Positions 18,905 to 28,336 of a stretch of 64,000 nucleotides of DNA are shown here, one piece after another. The stretch lies in the NCBI GenBank assembly GCA_963751165.1, contig CAVVTP010000005.1, positions 117,049 through 181,048 of the forward strand, read 5' to 3'. Position 1 is the first letter of the stretch, and every line of letters starts with the position of its first letter. The notes beneath the pieces are model-generated. The model was not told where the DNA came from and ran no database searches. It was given only the letters and a program-made list of their open reading frames with translations. The position numbers and the translations under genes were made by a program. The DNA is from Roseiarcus sp963751165. Lineage in GTDB: Bacteria; Pseudomonadota; Alphaproteobacteria; Rhizobiales; Beijerinckiaceae.

Positions 18905-20333
18905 ATGCGAACCCTTTTTCTTCAGGCTCCGTCCTATGACGGCTTCGACGGCGGGGCGGGATCGCGATACCAGGCTCGGCGGGAAATTCGGTCGTTCTGG
19001 TATCCGACCTGGCTCGCGCAGGCGGCGGCGCTCGTTCCTGACAGCAAACTGATTGATGCGCCTCCGCACGGCCTGCGCGCAGCGGACATTCTCCGGCAGG
19101 CGCACGACTTCGACCTCGCGGTAATGCATACGTCCGCTCCGTCCTTCTCGCGCGACGCCGCAATGGCTGCGGCGATGAAGGAGGCCAATCCGAGGCTCCG
19201 GATCGGCATGGTTGGTGCGACGGTCGCAGTTGAGCCGCAGGGAAGTCTCGCGGCTGCGGCGGCGGTGGATTTTGTCGCCGGCGCGGAATTCGACTTCACG
19301 ATCAAGGAGGCCGCGGAAGGTCGGGAATTCAGCGCGATCGACGGTTTGTCGTACCGCGATAAACGGGGGCTAATCGTTCATAACCCTCCGCGCCCCCTTC
19401 TCGAGGACATGGACAAGCTCCCCTTCGTGTCGCCGGTCTACAAGCGCGACCTCGATGTCCGTAAGTACTTCATTGGTTATCTGAAGCACCCCTATCTGTC
19501 ATTTTACACCGGTCGTGGATGTAAATCTCGTTGCACGTTCTGTCTCTGGCCGCAGACGGTTGGCGGCCACCGCTATCGGACTCGTAGCGTGGGGCATGTG
19601 ATGGACGAGGTGCGCTGGGCGTTGCGCGCCTTCCCCGAAGTCAAAGAGATATTCTTCGACGACGACACGTTCACCGATCATGCGCCGCGCGCCGCCGCTA
19701 TCGCGCGCGAGCTGGGGAAGCTCGGGGTGACGTGGTCGTGCAACGCCAAGGCGAATGTCGGACGTGACCTGCTGAAGACGATGCGCGAAAACGGCCTGCG
19801 ACTTCTCCTGGTCGGTTACGAGTTCGGGCAATCAGCAAATTCTGCATAATGTCAAGAAGGGCATGCGCGTGGACGTGGCGCGGCGTTTCACACGCGACTG
19901 CCACGACCTCGGGATTGTTATTCACGGCACGTTCATCGTCGGCCTCCCCGGCGAGACCAGAGAAACGATCGAGGAGACGATCCGCTTCGCGTGCGAGATC
20001 AATCCCCATACCATCCAAGTCTCGCTTGCTGCCCCGTACCCCGGCACTGAGCTCTATCGCCAGGCGCTCGAAAACGGCTGGCTGGATTCCGAGCATGGCG
20101 AACTGATCGACAGCCGCGGGCTGCAGGTGGCGCCGCTGCGCTATCCCCAGCTCGACTATCAGGAAAGCTTCGATTCGGTGGAGGCCTTCTACAGGCGATT
20201 CTATTTCAGGGCCTCGAAGATAGCCTCGATCGTTTCCGAGATGGCGCGCAGCCGCGAGATGCTATTTCGAAGGCTCCGAGAGGGAGTCGAATTCATGTCG
20301 TTTCTGCGCGAGCGCAGGGGGCTCACGACTTGA
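18905..20333 (+). pseudogene. hpnJ: HpnJ, B12-binding radical SAM protein, frameshifted
   Basis: Two frames make up one gene. The first (to 19849) has the HpnJ start RTLFLQAPSYDGFDGGAGSR, a cobalamin-binding-like domain and the radical SAM motif CKSRCTFCLWP. The second (from about 19826) continues GNQQILHNVKKGM and FIVGLPGETRETIEE to the end. At 19820-19825 the sequence is GAGTTC; removing one T gives the expected Glu-Ser-Gly-Asn-Gln and restores about 475 codons. HpnJ contracts the glucosaminyl ring in cyclitol-ether synthesis. Start at ATG 18905 (AGGA 8 bases upstream); GTG 18890 and ATG 18896 are alternatives. It may be a sequencing error rather than a dead gene. Confidence 0.9.
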
Positions 20334-21217
20334 ACTGTCTCGTCATTACGGCCGACGATTTCGGCTTGGCGCGGGAGGTGAACGAGGCGGTCGAAATCGG
20401 ATGCTCGCAAGGCATACTGTCGGCGGCGAGCCTCATGGTCTCGGCGGCCCATGCCGACGACGCGGTTGCGCGCGCCTTGAGGCTGCCGCGTCTGCGCGTC
20501 GGGCTTCACCTCGCGCTGACCGATGTCCCGCCGATCCTGCCTGCGAAGCAAATTCCGCGTTTGATTGATGGAAAGGGTCGTCTACGCTCGGATCTTGCGC
20601 GGTTCGGGCTGGATCTCGCGATGAGCGGGGCCGCCCGAGCGCAGATGCGAGAGGAGATCGAGGCGCAGTTCCGCGCCTTTCGCTCGACCGGCCTGCGTCT
20701 CGATCACGTCAATGTTCACCAGCATTTTCATCTGCATCCCGTCGTAGCAGAAATGGTCCTCGAAATCGGGTCGCAATTCGGCTCGCGCGCGTTGCGCGTG
20801 CCTCAGGAGCCGCCGCGAATCGTCCGGCCGCGACGCCTGGGAGGAAAGTTTGTCGAGAACCTGTGCTCGCGCCTGTTGCGCCGCCGCGCCCGGCGACACG
20901 GCATGTTGTCCCCGGAAGCGGTTTTCGGACTGCGGTGGTCAGGCAAGATGACGCGCCAGCGATTGCGCCTTCTGCTGGAGAGCCTGCCGTGCGGCTTTTC
21001 GGAGATCTACCTGCACCCGGCAACGAGCGACACCTTTCCTGGCCATGCGCCCGGTTATCGTTATGTCGAAGAGCTCGGAGCTCTGCTCGATCCGGCGAAT
21101 GCTGAGGCGCTTCGACGATCAGACCGTCGTCTTTGCGGGTACCGGGACGTGATTGACTTCCAAGATGAAGCGGTGATCCAAGAGTCGAAACAAGCTGCAC
21201 CGGAACCAACTGGTTGA
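20330..21217 (+). CDS. hpnK: HpnK, YdjC/ChbG-like deacetylase
   Basis: A 295-residue YdjC-type carbohydrate deacetylase. The N-terminal metal/catalytic motif is VITADDFGLAREVNEAV, with VGLHLALTDVPP and the histidine cluster VNVHQHFHLHP near residue 130. In characterised hopanoid pathways HpnK removes the acetyl group from the GlcNAc attached by HpnI. The start is a TTG overlapping the hpnJ stop (TTGA), so it is coupled to hpnJ translation. Confidence 0.92.
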   Translation: MNCLVITADDFGLAREVNEAVEIGCSQGILSAASLMVSAAHADDAVARALRLPRLRVGLHLALTDVPPILPAKQIPRLIDGKGRLRSDLARFGLDLAMSGAARAQMREEIEAQFRAFRSTGLRLDHVNVHQHFHLHPVVAEMVLEIGSQFGSRALRVPQEPPRIVRPRRLGGKFVENLCSRLLRRRARRHGMLSPEAVFGLRWSGKMTRQRLRLLLESLPCGFSEIYLHPATSDTFPGHAPGYRYVEELGALLDPANAEALRRSDRRLCGYRDVIDFQDEAVIQESKQAAPEPTG

Positions 21218-21539
21218 GCCGTAGTTTTCCGCTTACGTTTTCGAATCGGTAATTCTCTGTCGCGCTCGTCGTGCAGCCAAGCGTTACCGTCGGCTACGGT
21301 CGAACGCCGCATTCCGCCAGGAGACGCGCATGATGGTTGAGGCGGACCCCCCTCGAATGCTAGCTCAGCAGCTACGGCCGACTCCGACAAACGAAATTTT
21401 CGGAGTGGGACGGTGGCTACGGTTTGCGGGGAGCTCGATCGCAGTGACACGGTCTATGGGGCAGGCCGGAGCCGTATTTTCGACATCATGCCGAAATGAC
21501 GAGCGACGAAGGCAGGGGAGCGCGATCGATCCGGGGGTC
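21218..21539. other. Intergenic stretch between hpnK and hpnG
   Basis: In the hpnG frame an ATG at 21330 allows an upstream extension, but the ~70 residues it would add are not family-like. No separate gene or clear terminator is seen. It probably holds the hpnG promoter. Confidence 0.4.
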
Positions 21540-22178
21540 GTGGCGGTGGTGGGGCTTCAGTTCGAGGCCAGAATCGTAGCAGGCCCGGCAGTGCGAGCCG
21601 TCGTCCTCGGAGCGGAGACGACTCCGCTCGTGGCCCTGATTCTTCCAACCGACAGGGGCATCATCAGCTTCGGCATTTGCGGCGGCCTTGCTCCGGGCCT
21701 GTCTCCCGGCGCTTGCGTCATCGCGTCCTACGTCTCGGACGGGACGCGCGCATGGGCGACCGACAAGGCCTGGACGAGGAGTTTGGCCCGGTCGATCCCG
21801 AACGCGATCGTCGGACCGATTCTGGGCGTCGATGAGCCCGTCCTCGACGTCGCCATGAAGTCCAGGCTCCACAAGAAGCACGGCGCCCTCGCCGTCGACA
21901 TGGAGTCTCATGTCGCGGCAATCGCGGCGAGCGCGCATGGCCTGCCGCTGGTGGCCGTGCGAGCCGTCGCCGACGATGCTACGTGCGCCCTGATGACGGT
22001 GGCGCTCGCCGGGCGCCGAGCGGACGGTTCAGTGAATGTAGCCGGCGTCTTTGCGGCGCTGCGAAGGCAACCAGCGGAGCTAGCGCCGCTGATACGTCTT
22101 GCGGCGCGGACCGGCTCTGCCCGCGCAACTCTCGTGCGCCTGCGCCGGATTCTCGGTTCGGAGCTGGGAACGCCGTAG
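21540..22178 (+). CDS. hpnG: HpnG, adenosylhopane nucleosidase/phosphorylase
   Basis: A protein of about 212 residues of the nucleoside phosphorylase fold. The core reads VVGLQFEARIVAG, IISFGICGGLAPGLSPGACV and GALAVDMESHVAAIAA, the last carrying the ME motif that contacts ribose. HpnG releases adenine from adenosylhopane to give ribosylhopane (or its phosphate). I chose GTG 21540, directly before the first conserved strand; ATG 21330 would add a non-homologous extension. It lies separately downstream of hpnIJK on the same strand. Confidence 0.87.
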   Translation: MAVVGLQFEARIVAGPAVRAVVLGAETTPLVALILPTDRGIISFGICGGLAPGLSPGACVIASYVSDGTRAWATDKAWTRSLARSIPNAIVGPILGVDEPVLDVAMKSRLHKKHGALAVDMESHVAAIAASAHGLPLVAVRAVADDATCALMTVALAGRRADGSVNVAGVFAALRRQPAELAPLIRLAARTGSARATLVRLRRILGSELGTP

Positions 22179-22200
22179 AGTGTCCGTGGTTAGGCGCGCG

Positions 22201-23397
22201 TCATTCGGCGCCGGCCGCCTGAGCAGCGAGCGTGGCGAGCCGCGCGCCAACCGCCTCCAGAACGAGCCGGTGCGCTTTGGCGGCGATATCCTCCAGCGAC
22301 GGAGAGTTCGCAAGCATCGAGCGGGCGCATTTTCGGATGTCGCTCTCGGCCGGCACCTGCGGAAGGTTCAGGTCGCTCAGGATGTCAGCGGCGCATTGCT
22401 GGGCGTGGGCCAGTTGAGCATGGAGTTGCGCCAAGCGGCCGGCGCCGAGGACAGACGCAACGGCGCCGGCGATGCGCTCGGCGTTGAATCGCTCCGCGAC
22501 CTGGGACGCGGCGCGCCGGATGACCTTCGATCCGAGCCGGCGGCGATTCTCCAGCACCTCCGCAGGGGGCGATTTCAGGCCCCAGATCAGCCTCGTGAAG
22601 GCGAGGAACTTCAAAAGATAGAAAGTTCCATCAAACTCCCACCAGCGAAACCCCTGGCGGACGCTGCTCTGGAAGGCGTGGTGATTGTTATGCCACCCTT
22701 CGCCCAGGGTGAAAACGGCGAGAAGCCAGTTGTTGCGCAAGTCGTCGCCAGTGACATAGCGCCGCCGTCCGACAACATGCGCGACCGAATTGATGCTGAA
22801 CGTCGCGTGATAGACCGCGACCGTGCTCCAGAAGAAGCCGACTACCAGACCCTGTAGGCCGGCGGCGGCGAAACACGCAATCGCCAGGGCGATGGCCGGC
22901 GCCAGTTCGTTCCGGTGCAACCACATCAATTCGGGATACTTGGCAAGATCGGCCACCTTCGAGAGGTCCGTCGCTTCGTGGCTGCGATCGAAGATCCATC
23001 CGAAGTGGCTGTACATGAAGCCGCTCTGAGCAGGAGAGTGGACATCCTGGGGCGTATCGGAGTGCAAGTGGTGCTGGCGATGTTTCGCCGCCCACCAGAG
23101 GACGCTCTTTTGCGCCGTGGTTTGGGCGAGCACGGCAAGAACGAATTGGAATGCGCGGCTCGTTTCGTAGGCGCGGTGGGAGAAATAGCGATGGTAGCCG
23201 GCCCCGATGGCGAAAATCCGGAACCAGTAGAGCGCGACGCCCAAGGCCGCCGCCTTCCATCCGACGCCTGTCCACATCGCAGCGATGCAAGCCAGATGAA
23301 CGATCGCGAACGGCAGAGCGGAGGGATATATGATGTCGTGTGACGGCAGGGGCGAAGTGTCGACGTCGTTTGAACGCGAGGGAATGTTCTCAATCAT
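22201..23397 (-). CDS. Acyl-CoA/acyl-lipid delta-9-type fatty acid desaturase
   Basis: A 398-residue integral-membrane desaturase. The three histidine boxes are HRYFSH, HRQHH and HNNHH, in order and with family spacing, between hydrophobic helices. Residues ~290-398 form an extra helical C-terminal extension not needed for the catalytic core. It introduces a cis double bond into saturated acyl chains using a di-iron centre. It is convergent with hpnG, 22 bp away. Placement beside hopanoid genes fits joint control of membrane order, which is inference. Confidence 0.92.
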   Translation of the reverse strand: MIENIPSRSNDVDTSPLPSHDIIYPSALPFAIVHLACIAAMWTGVGWKAAALGVALYWFRIFAIGAGYHRYFSHRAYETSRAFQFVLAVLAQTTAQKSVLWWAAKHRQHHLHSDTPQDVHSPAQSGFMYSHFGWIFDRSHEATDLSKVADLAKYPELMWLHRNELAPAIALAIACFAAAGLQGLVVGFFWSTVAVYHATFSINSVAHVVGRRRYVTGDDLRNNWLLAVFTLGEGWHNNHHAFQSSVRQGFRWWEFDGTFYLLKFLAFTRLIWGLKSPPAEVLENRRRLGSKVIRRAASQVAERFNAERIAGAVASVLGAGRLAQLHAQLAHAQQCAADILSDLNLPQVPAESDIRKCARSMLANSPSLEDIAAKAHRLVLEAVGARLATLAAQAAGAE

Positions 23398-23529
23398 GGC
23401 TTGCTCACATATTCGACGCGTCCAAGCACCGAATGAAGGCGCTTTCGCGTCAAGGGAGGCGCATTTCGTATCTGGACCATGAACGGACGCCTTTGCTTGG
23501 TGTCAAATCGAAACCGCGCCCAGCTACGT

Positions 23530-24618
23530 TCACCGCTTTTCACCGGGAAGGGTAATGTCTTCCTTCAGAGTATCGCGCACATAAGCCTTCTCGACTATGA
23601 CGAAGATGGCGACCATCATCGGGGCCGCAAATACGAATCCAATAATGCCCGTCAAGGCGCCCATGCCCGCGATGCCCAGAAGCATAAGGGCCGGCGGAAT
23701 ATACACCATCCGCTTCTGGATCTGAGGCATGATGAGGTTGCCTTCGACCTGATGAATCAGGATATAGGCCGCGAGCGTCCACACCACCGGGTCAAACCCC
23801 TTCGTCACCGCCACCAGGAGCGCGGGAATCGCTGCCAGGATGGGGCCGAGATAGGGAACGAACTCCGTCAACGTGGCGATCACGCCGAGTGCCAACGGGG
23901 ACGGTAGCCCGATCAGCCAGACCGCCAGTGTCGTCAATGCGCCGATCAGCGCCATCTGGGCGAATTGTCCCAGCAGCCAATATCGGAGCGCCTGCGCCAC
24001 GGTGACGATGGTGTCGTCCGCCCACTCCTCATGCGCGGGGCCGAACAGGCGCACGAGCCCCGAGCGATAAAGTTCCGGCTCCGCCGCGAGATAGGCCGCG
24101 CTCATGACAATGATGACTAAAGCCTCGAGCGCCGTGACGAAGGTCGTGACGACCGTCCCGAAAAGTGCGCTTATCGAGACACTCGTACTCTGCAATCGCG
24201 ACAGGATGAACTCGCCTGCAGGGCCCCTGTGCAACAGGTTCTGCACCTGGGTCGCTCCAGCTCGGACGCGGTTCATCACGTCGGAGAATTCCGCGGAAAG
24301 CTGGGAGCCAAAAATCCAGCCGCCTAAGGTGAGGAAAGCCAGCACAACCAAGCCGGCGATCAGGAGAGAGGCCCAGACCGGCAGAGGCGTCCAGCGCTGG
24401 AGCGGCTCGGAGACGACGTGCAGGAGAATCGCGATCAGAATCGCCGCAAAGGCGAGGATCAGAACCCACCCGAGCTGCCAGAGCAGAATAGGAACGAGAA
24501 CGATCCCGACCGCCAATGCGGCATAGGCGACAAATCGACGGTAGCTGAGCTCCTGCGCGGCTGCTGCATCGCTCGTCCAGGGAGACAGGTCTTCGGTCTC
24601 CGTTCGCCCACTTTTCAA
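23530..24618 (-). CDS. AI-2E family permease (second copy)
   Basis: A 362-residue AI-2E/PerM-type membrane protein: two N-terminal helices, a soluble stretch (about residues 110-150), then five or so helices containing EFVPYLGPILAAIPALLVA and IHQVEGNLIMPQIQKRMVYIPP, the family signature. It shares topology but little sequence with the permease at 15.9 kb. The substrate is unknown. It lies upstream of the desaturase on the same strand with a 132-bp gap. Confidence 0.9.
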   Translation of the reverse strand: MKSGRTETEDLSPWTSDAAAAQELSYRRFVAYAALAVGIVLVPILLWQLGWVLILAFAAILIAILLHVVSEPLQRWTPLPVWASLLIAGLVVLAFLTLGGWIFGSQLSAEFSDVMNRVRAGATQVQNLLHRGPAGEFILSRLQSTSVSISALFGTVVTTFVTALEALVIIVMSAAYLAAEPELYRSGLVRLFGPAHEEWADDTIVTVAQALRYWLLGQFAQMALIGALTTLAVWLIGLPSPLALGVIATLTEFVPYLGPILAAIPALLVAVTKGFDPVVWTLAAYILIHQVEGNLIMPQIQKRMVYIPPALMLLGIAGMGALTGIIGFVFAAPMMVAIFVIVEKAYVRDTLKEDITLPGEKR

Positions 24619-24715
24619 CGCGTCTCTCCGGTACGAGTTCCGATATCCTCAGACGAACGGCGGTCCGCGGGAAATCGGATTCCCGCCAAGAACCGCAATT
24701 TTTTCGGAGCATGGC

Positions 24716-25543
24716 ATGGGCAAGACGGCGTTGGTTACGGGAGCCTCCTCGGGCATCGGCGAAGCGACGGTCCGCGCTCTTCTCAAGGACGGATACGAGG
24801 TCTTCGCCGGCGCGCGGCGCCTGGAGAGGATGGCGGCGTTGGAGACACTCGGCGCCCGGCGTGTCTTTCTCGACCTCGCCGAGGATGCGTCGATTGTCTC
24901 GGCTGTCGAGACCATCACGAAGGAGACGGGCCGGCTCGACGTTCTGGTCAACAACGCCGGCTACGCCTGCCTCGGCGCGCTCGAGGATGTCCCGCTCACC
25001 GAGGCGCGGCTCCAGTTCGAAGTGTGCCTGTTCGGCCTCGCCCGCCTGTGCCAGCTCGCGCTGCCGATCATGCGGAGCCAGCGGGCCGGTTGCATCGTCA
25101 ACGTCGGCTCGATGGCCGGACGCTTCGGCGAGCCTTTCGGCGCCTGGTATCACGCCGCCAAATTCGCGGTCGAGGGTCTGAGCGACTGCCTGCGGATGGA
25201 GGCGGCGCCTTTCGGCGTGCGCGTCATCCTCGTCGAGCCGGGAACGATCCGCACCGAGTTTGGCCGGATCGCCGGTGAAAGCCTCATCCGCGCTTCGGGC
25301 GAAACGGCCTACGCGCCCTACGCGCGCCGCCACGCGAAAATGCTCGCGTGGAATGAATCGTCAAAAGTGCCCTCGTCGCCAGAAGGGGTCGCAACAACAA
25401 TCGCGCGCGCCATTCGCGGCGGCCGGCCGAGAGCGCGTTACCCGACAGGGGCTGCGGCGCGACCGATGCTCTTTCTGCGCCATATCGCGCCGGACTGGTT
25501 GTTCGACCGTCTCATGTGGCGGATCTCGCAATCGTTTGGGTGA
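24716..25543 (+). CDS. Short-chain dehydrogenase/reductase
   Basis: A 275-residue classical SDR. The Rossmann motif TGASSGIG is at residues 8-15, NNAG near residue 80, and the catalytic set is a Ser in NVGSMAG with YHAAK near residue 143. The C-terminal segment (ARPMLFLRHIAPDWLFDRL) resembles SDRs acting on hydrophobic substrates. It reads divergently from the AI-2E gene (98 bp between starts). The substrate is not predictable. Confidence 0.9.
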   Translation: MGKTALVTGASSGIGEATVRALLKDGYEVFAGARRLERMAALETLGARRVFLDLAEDASIVSAVETITKETGRLDVLVNNAGYACLGALEDVPLTEARLQFEVCLFGLARLCQLALPIMRSQRAGCIVNVGSMAGRFGEPFGAWYHAAKFAVEGLSDCLRMEAAPFGVRVILVEPGTIRTEFGRIAGESLIRASGETAYAPYARRHAKMLAWNESSKVPSSPEGVATTIARAIRGGRPRARYPTGAAARPMLFLRHIAPDWLFDRLMWRISQSFG

Positions 25544-25678
25544 GCCAGCGCCGATTTGCGCTTCCTCTTGGGCGCGCTTTTGGTCCGAAAACCTCGAATT
25601 CTCTTCCAATTTCTTCCATTTCTGGGCCAACATCGATCTTCGCGACCAGCCAACAGCACTAAATTGGGAGGATAAGAG

Positions 25679-26632
25679 ATGACGGGAATCGGCAAACACA
25701 TCAAATCGGAGCGGCGTCCGGGGATGCTCGGCGTCCATTCCTTGGACCACCTACATTTTGTCGTGCCGGATCTCGCGGCGGCCGAGAGCTTCTATTCCGA
25801 ATTCGGTCTTGCCGTCTCGGAAATTGGCGAGGGGCTCGGCCTCGGCACGCAGGGCGCCGCGCATATTTGGGCCACGGTCGGGGCGGGGCCGCGCAAAAAG
25901 CACCAGTACATGTCGTTCGGCGCGTTCGAGGACGACATCGACCGGTTCGCGAAGCGCCTGCAGGAGATGGGGATCGCGAGGCTCGATCCTCCCGCAGGGG
26001 TCGAGTCGAATGGCCTCTGGTTCCAGGATCACGACGGAAACCTGGTGGAAATCGCGGTCGCGGAGAAGACGTCTCCGAGCGAAAAAAGCGACTTCGGGTT
26101 CACGTCGGTCGCGCCCGGCGAACGCGGCGCGCCGTTCCGTCGCAAGGTGAATCGCACCCATCCGCGGCGGCTCGCGCATGCCCTCATGTTCACCCGCGAC
26201 GTGAGCAAAGCGATGGCCTTCTATACGGGCGTGCTCGGGATGCGCATTTCCGACCATTCCGGCGACGGCATCGCTTTCCTCCACGGCGTCCATGGCAGCG
26301 ACCATCACATGGTGGCGTTTGCGAAATCGAACGCGCCCGGGCTCCACCATCTGAGCTGGGACGTCGGCGGCGTCGACGAGATTGGTGTCGGAGCGACGCA
26401 TATGCTCGAAAAAGGACACGGGAGAGGTTGGGGTCTCGGACGTCACGTGCTCGGATCGAACTACTTCCACTACGTTCGGGATCCATGGGGCAGCTACAGC
26501 GAGTATTCGGCCGGCATCGATTATGTCCCCGCCGATTGCGACTGGGCCGCCGCGGACAATGAGCCTGAGGATTCGTTCTACGTTTGGGGGCCCAATCCGC
26601 CCGAGGACTTCGTACATAACTACGAGGCTTAA
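25679..26632 (+). CDS. Type I extradiol (VOC) dioxygenase
   Basis: A 317-residue two-domain vicinal-oxygen-chelate protein. The N-terminal domain (residues 20-130) lacks a full metal site. The C-terminal domain has His167 (RLAHALMF), His224 (GLHHLSWDV) and Glu275 (GSYSEYSAG), the 2-His-1-carboxylate iron site of 2,3-dihydroxybiphenyl-type ring-cleaving dioxygenases. The ATG follows a GGGAGGATAAGAG ribosome site. It probably cleaves a catechol-like aromatic; the substrate is unknown. It stands alone after the SDR. Confidence 0.88.
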   Translation: MTGIGKHIKSERRPGMLGVHSLDHLHFVVPDLAAAESFYSEFGLAVSEIGEGLGLGTQGAAHIWATVGAGPRKKHQYMSFGAFEDDIDRFAKRLQEMGIARLDPPAGVESNGLWFQDHDGNLVEIAVAEKTSPSEKSDFGFTSVAPGERGAPFRRKVNRTHPRRLAHALMFTRDVSKAMAFYTGVLGMRISDHSGDGIAFLHGVHGSDHHMVAFAKSNAPGLHHLSWDVGGVDEIGVGATHMLEKGHGRGWGLGRHVLGSNYFHYVRDPWGSYSEYSAGIDYVPADCDWAAADNEPEDSFYVWGPNPPEDFVHNYEA

Positions 26633-27400
26633 CACGTGGACTGAAGTGCCTGCGTTCAGGTGTTGAGGTCGCCGCGCTCGATGTGGCAAAATTGCCTGCT
26701 TCGCAGCGAATTCGCTGCGAACTCGGCGCCTTGCGGGAGATCCGCAATCGAAAAGGCATTTTGGTCTCAAGTGCTTGCGGCGATATTCCCTAGGCGCGGA
26801 AGCAGGGAATGTTTCCGAACAGGGAACTCGCAGGGAATTCTTTGCGCGCAGCAGCGAATCTCGGGAGGCCGAAAACGGACCCCCCTGCCCACTCAGAATC
26901 GCGGTTGGTCGCCCGGAAGAAGCGTTTGAGCAAGCGCCGGAGAGCGATTGATAAGGTTGGTCGTTTTATCGTCCCATGCCGAGTGTTCCGCACGCGGTCG
27001 TTCAGCATTGGATAGGCGGCGAATATTCCCGCCGACGATACTGCCGGAGCGAGAAAGATTTAGTAGTCTGCCGACGCGAGGACGCGCCAAACTCGGGTGG
27101 CCGTGCCCCGAGGCCCGGAGTCGAGCAGAGGGCATCGGCGTCTCCGGACAATCTTCGACGCGGTTCGGTCCGTTTGGCGCGCAATACAACGCAAGCGATC
27201 CATCCCGCAGCGCAAGGCGCTCGACCAGCTGGAAGTCTCCCGGCGCCGGGAGATCTTTAAGTCGTCTCAGTTGCCGGTGATCCGCCTTATGGAAACCCCT
27301 GGCGTTTGGCCACTTCTCATTCAGCTTTGGTTCATTCTGTATCGAGCAGGTATTGAACGTTGGAAACATTGGGGGTCAACGACCCATTGGGAGAAACCAG
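26633..27400. other. Gene-poor stretch with decayed repeat tract
   Basis: About 770 bp without a convincing gene. Positions ~26780-26860 contain scattered CAGGGAA(C/T) words, a decayed repeat type also hinted at near 11.4 kb. A long + frame overlapping the next gene is a shadow. Confidence 0.4.
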
Positions 27401-27649
27401 ATGCTGAAGACAATCGTCGCAATCGCTCTTGGAGCAGGTCTAGCCTTGTCTCCTCTCGCCGCCCTTGCGCAGACCGACCAGTCGACCGCTCCCGCAGCTG
27501 GCGCGAGCGCGACGCCGGCCCCGTCGGGCTCACACAAGAGCCAGATGCGGCACAGGAGAAGGATGAGTCATCACAGAGCCAGGGCTTCGGCCAAACATAT
27601 GAGCAAGCCTGCCGCTCCCGCGGCCGCTCCTGCAGCGCAGCCGCAATAA
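27401..27649 (+). CDS. Small secreted basic His/Arg/Ala-rich protein
   Basis: An 82-residue protein with a signal peptide (residues 1-23, ending LAALAQ), then an Ala/Pro/Thr-rich part and a strongly basic stretch (MRHRRRMSHHRARASAKH) ending in Ala-Pro repeats. ATG 27401 has GGGAGA 6 bases upstream. Such small basic periplasmic proteins are common in rhizobia-like genomes and have no assigned role; DNA, phosphate or metal binding by the His/Arg tract is speculation. Confidence 0.68.
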   Translation: MLKTIVAIALGAGLALSPLAALAQTDQSTAPAAGASATPAPSGSHKSQMRHRRRMSHHRARASAKHMSKPAAPAAAPAAQPQ

Positions 27650-28003
27650 ATACTGGCTCGCTTAAGGGCCGGAGCGAAGCCAAAAAGTCCTTTGAGGACA
27701 TTGGTTTTATGCTGCAGCCGAGAGTATAAAGCCAGCGCTTGGCGGGACTTCCCGCCAAGCGGGCAATCTTGCCTTTAGTCGGCTGGGGGCTTCCTGCAGC
27801 GGGCGCCTCTTTCACGGCAATCGAGGCGGCCTCGCTCTGCTGATGGCGCTGAGCTATGAGCGCCGCCGCTGATCGCGATTGCGCCTGATCGCAAATATTG
27901 GCCCGCAGGAACGCGCTCATAAATGCGTCGCTTCGGTAGCGTTGGCCGGAGAGCCGATTGTCGAATCTGAGTTCTTCGCAACCGCGAGGAGGCTTCCGTC
28001 AGC
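27650..28003. other. Intergenic stretch
   Basis: No supported gene. CTTGGCGGGACTTCCCGCCAAG (27739-27760) is a perfect inverted repeat, an 11-base arm on each side, and may serve as a terminator-like hairpin after the small basic protein. Confidence 0.5.
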
Positions 28004-28273
28004 ATGATATTCCACGGAAAGAGCCAGAGGGGGCTAGCGACGATCCTCGGGGCGGGAGCTATCTTCGTCGTCGCCTCCTTTGGGCCTTCATGGGCCTCTG
28101 ACGTCAACCCGAGGTGCAAAGTCTTTCCGAGCGCACCAGAACGAGCGCAGTGCAGCTGTGCGTTGCGGCTCGGCGGTTGGGTGACGGAAGTCGGAGGCCG
28201 GTGGCGGTGGATCTATCCTCGCCGGCACCAGGAGCGCTATTGTCACGGACGGATTCATGGGCGGCCGCAATAA
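28004..28273 (+). CDS. Small secreted protein, unknown function
   Basis: An 89-residue protein with an N-terminal signal sequence (hydrophobic residues ~10-28, ending SWAS) and a short mature part with four cysteines (NPRCKVF, AQCSCALRL, RYCHGR). The Cys spacing suggests two disulfides in the periplasm. It lacks a recognisable domain and overlaps no better frame on this strand. It is convergent with the GntP gene. Confidence 0.5.
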   Translation: MIFHGKSQRGLATILGAGAIFVVASFGPSWASDVNPRCKVFPSAPERAQCSCALRLGGWVTEVGGRWRWIYPRRHQERYCHGRIHGRPQ

Positions 28274-28336
28274 AGCGATCGCAGCGGCCGGATCTCCGCG
28301 GGCGTAGCGAGACTCGGCGCTCTGACATGATCCGCT

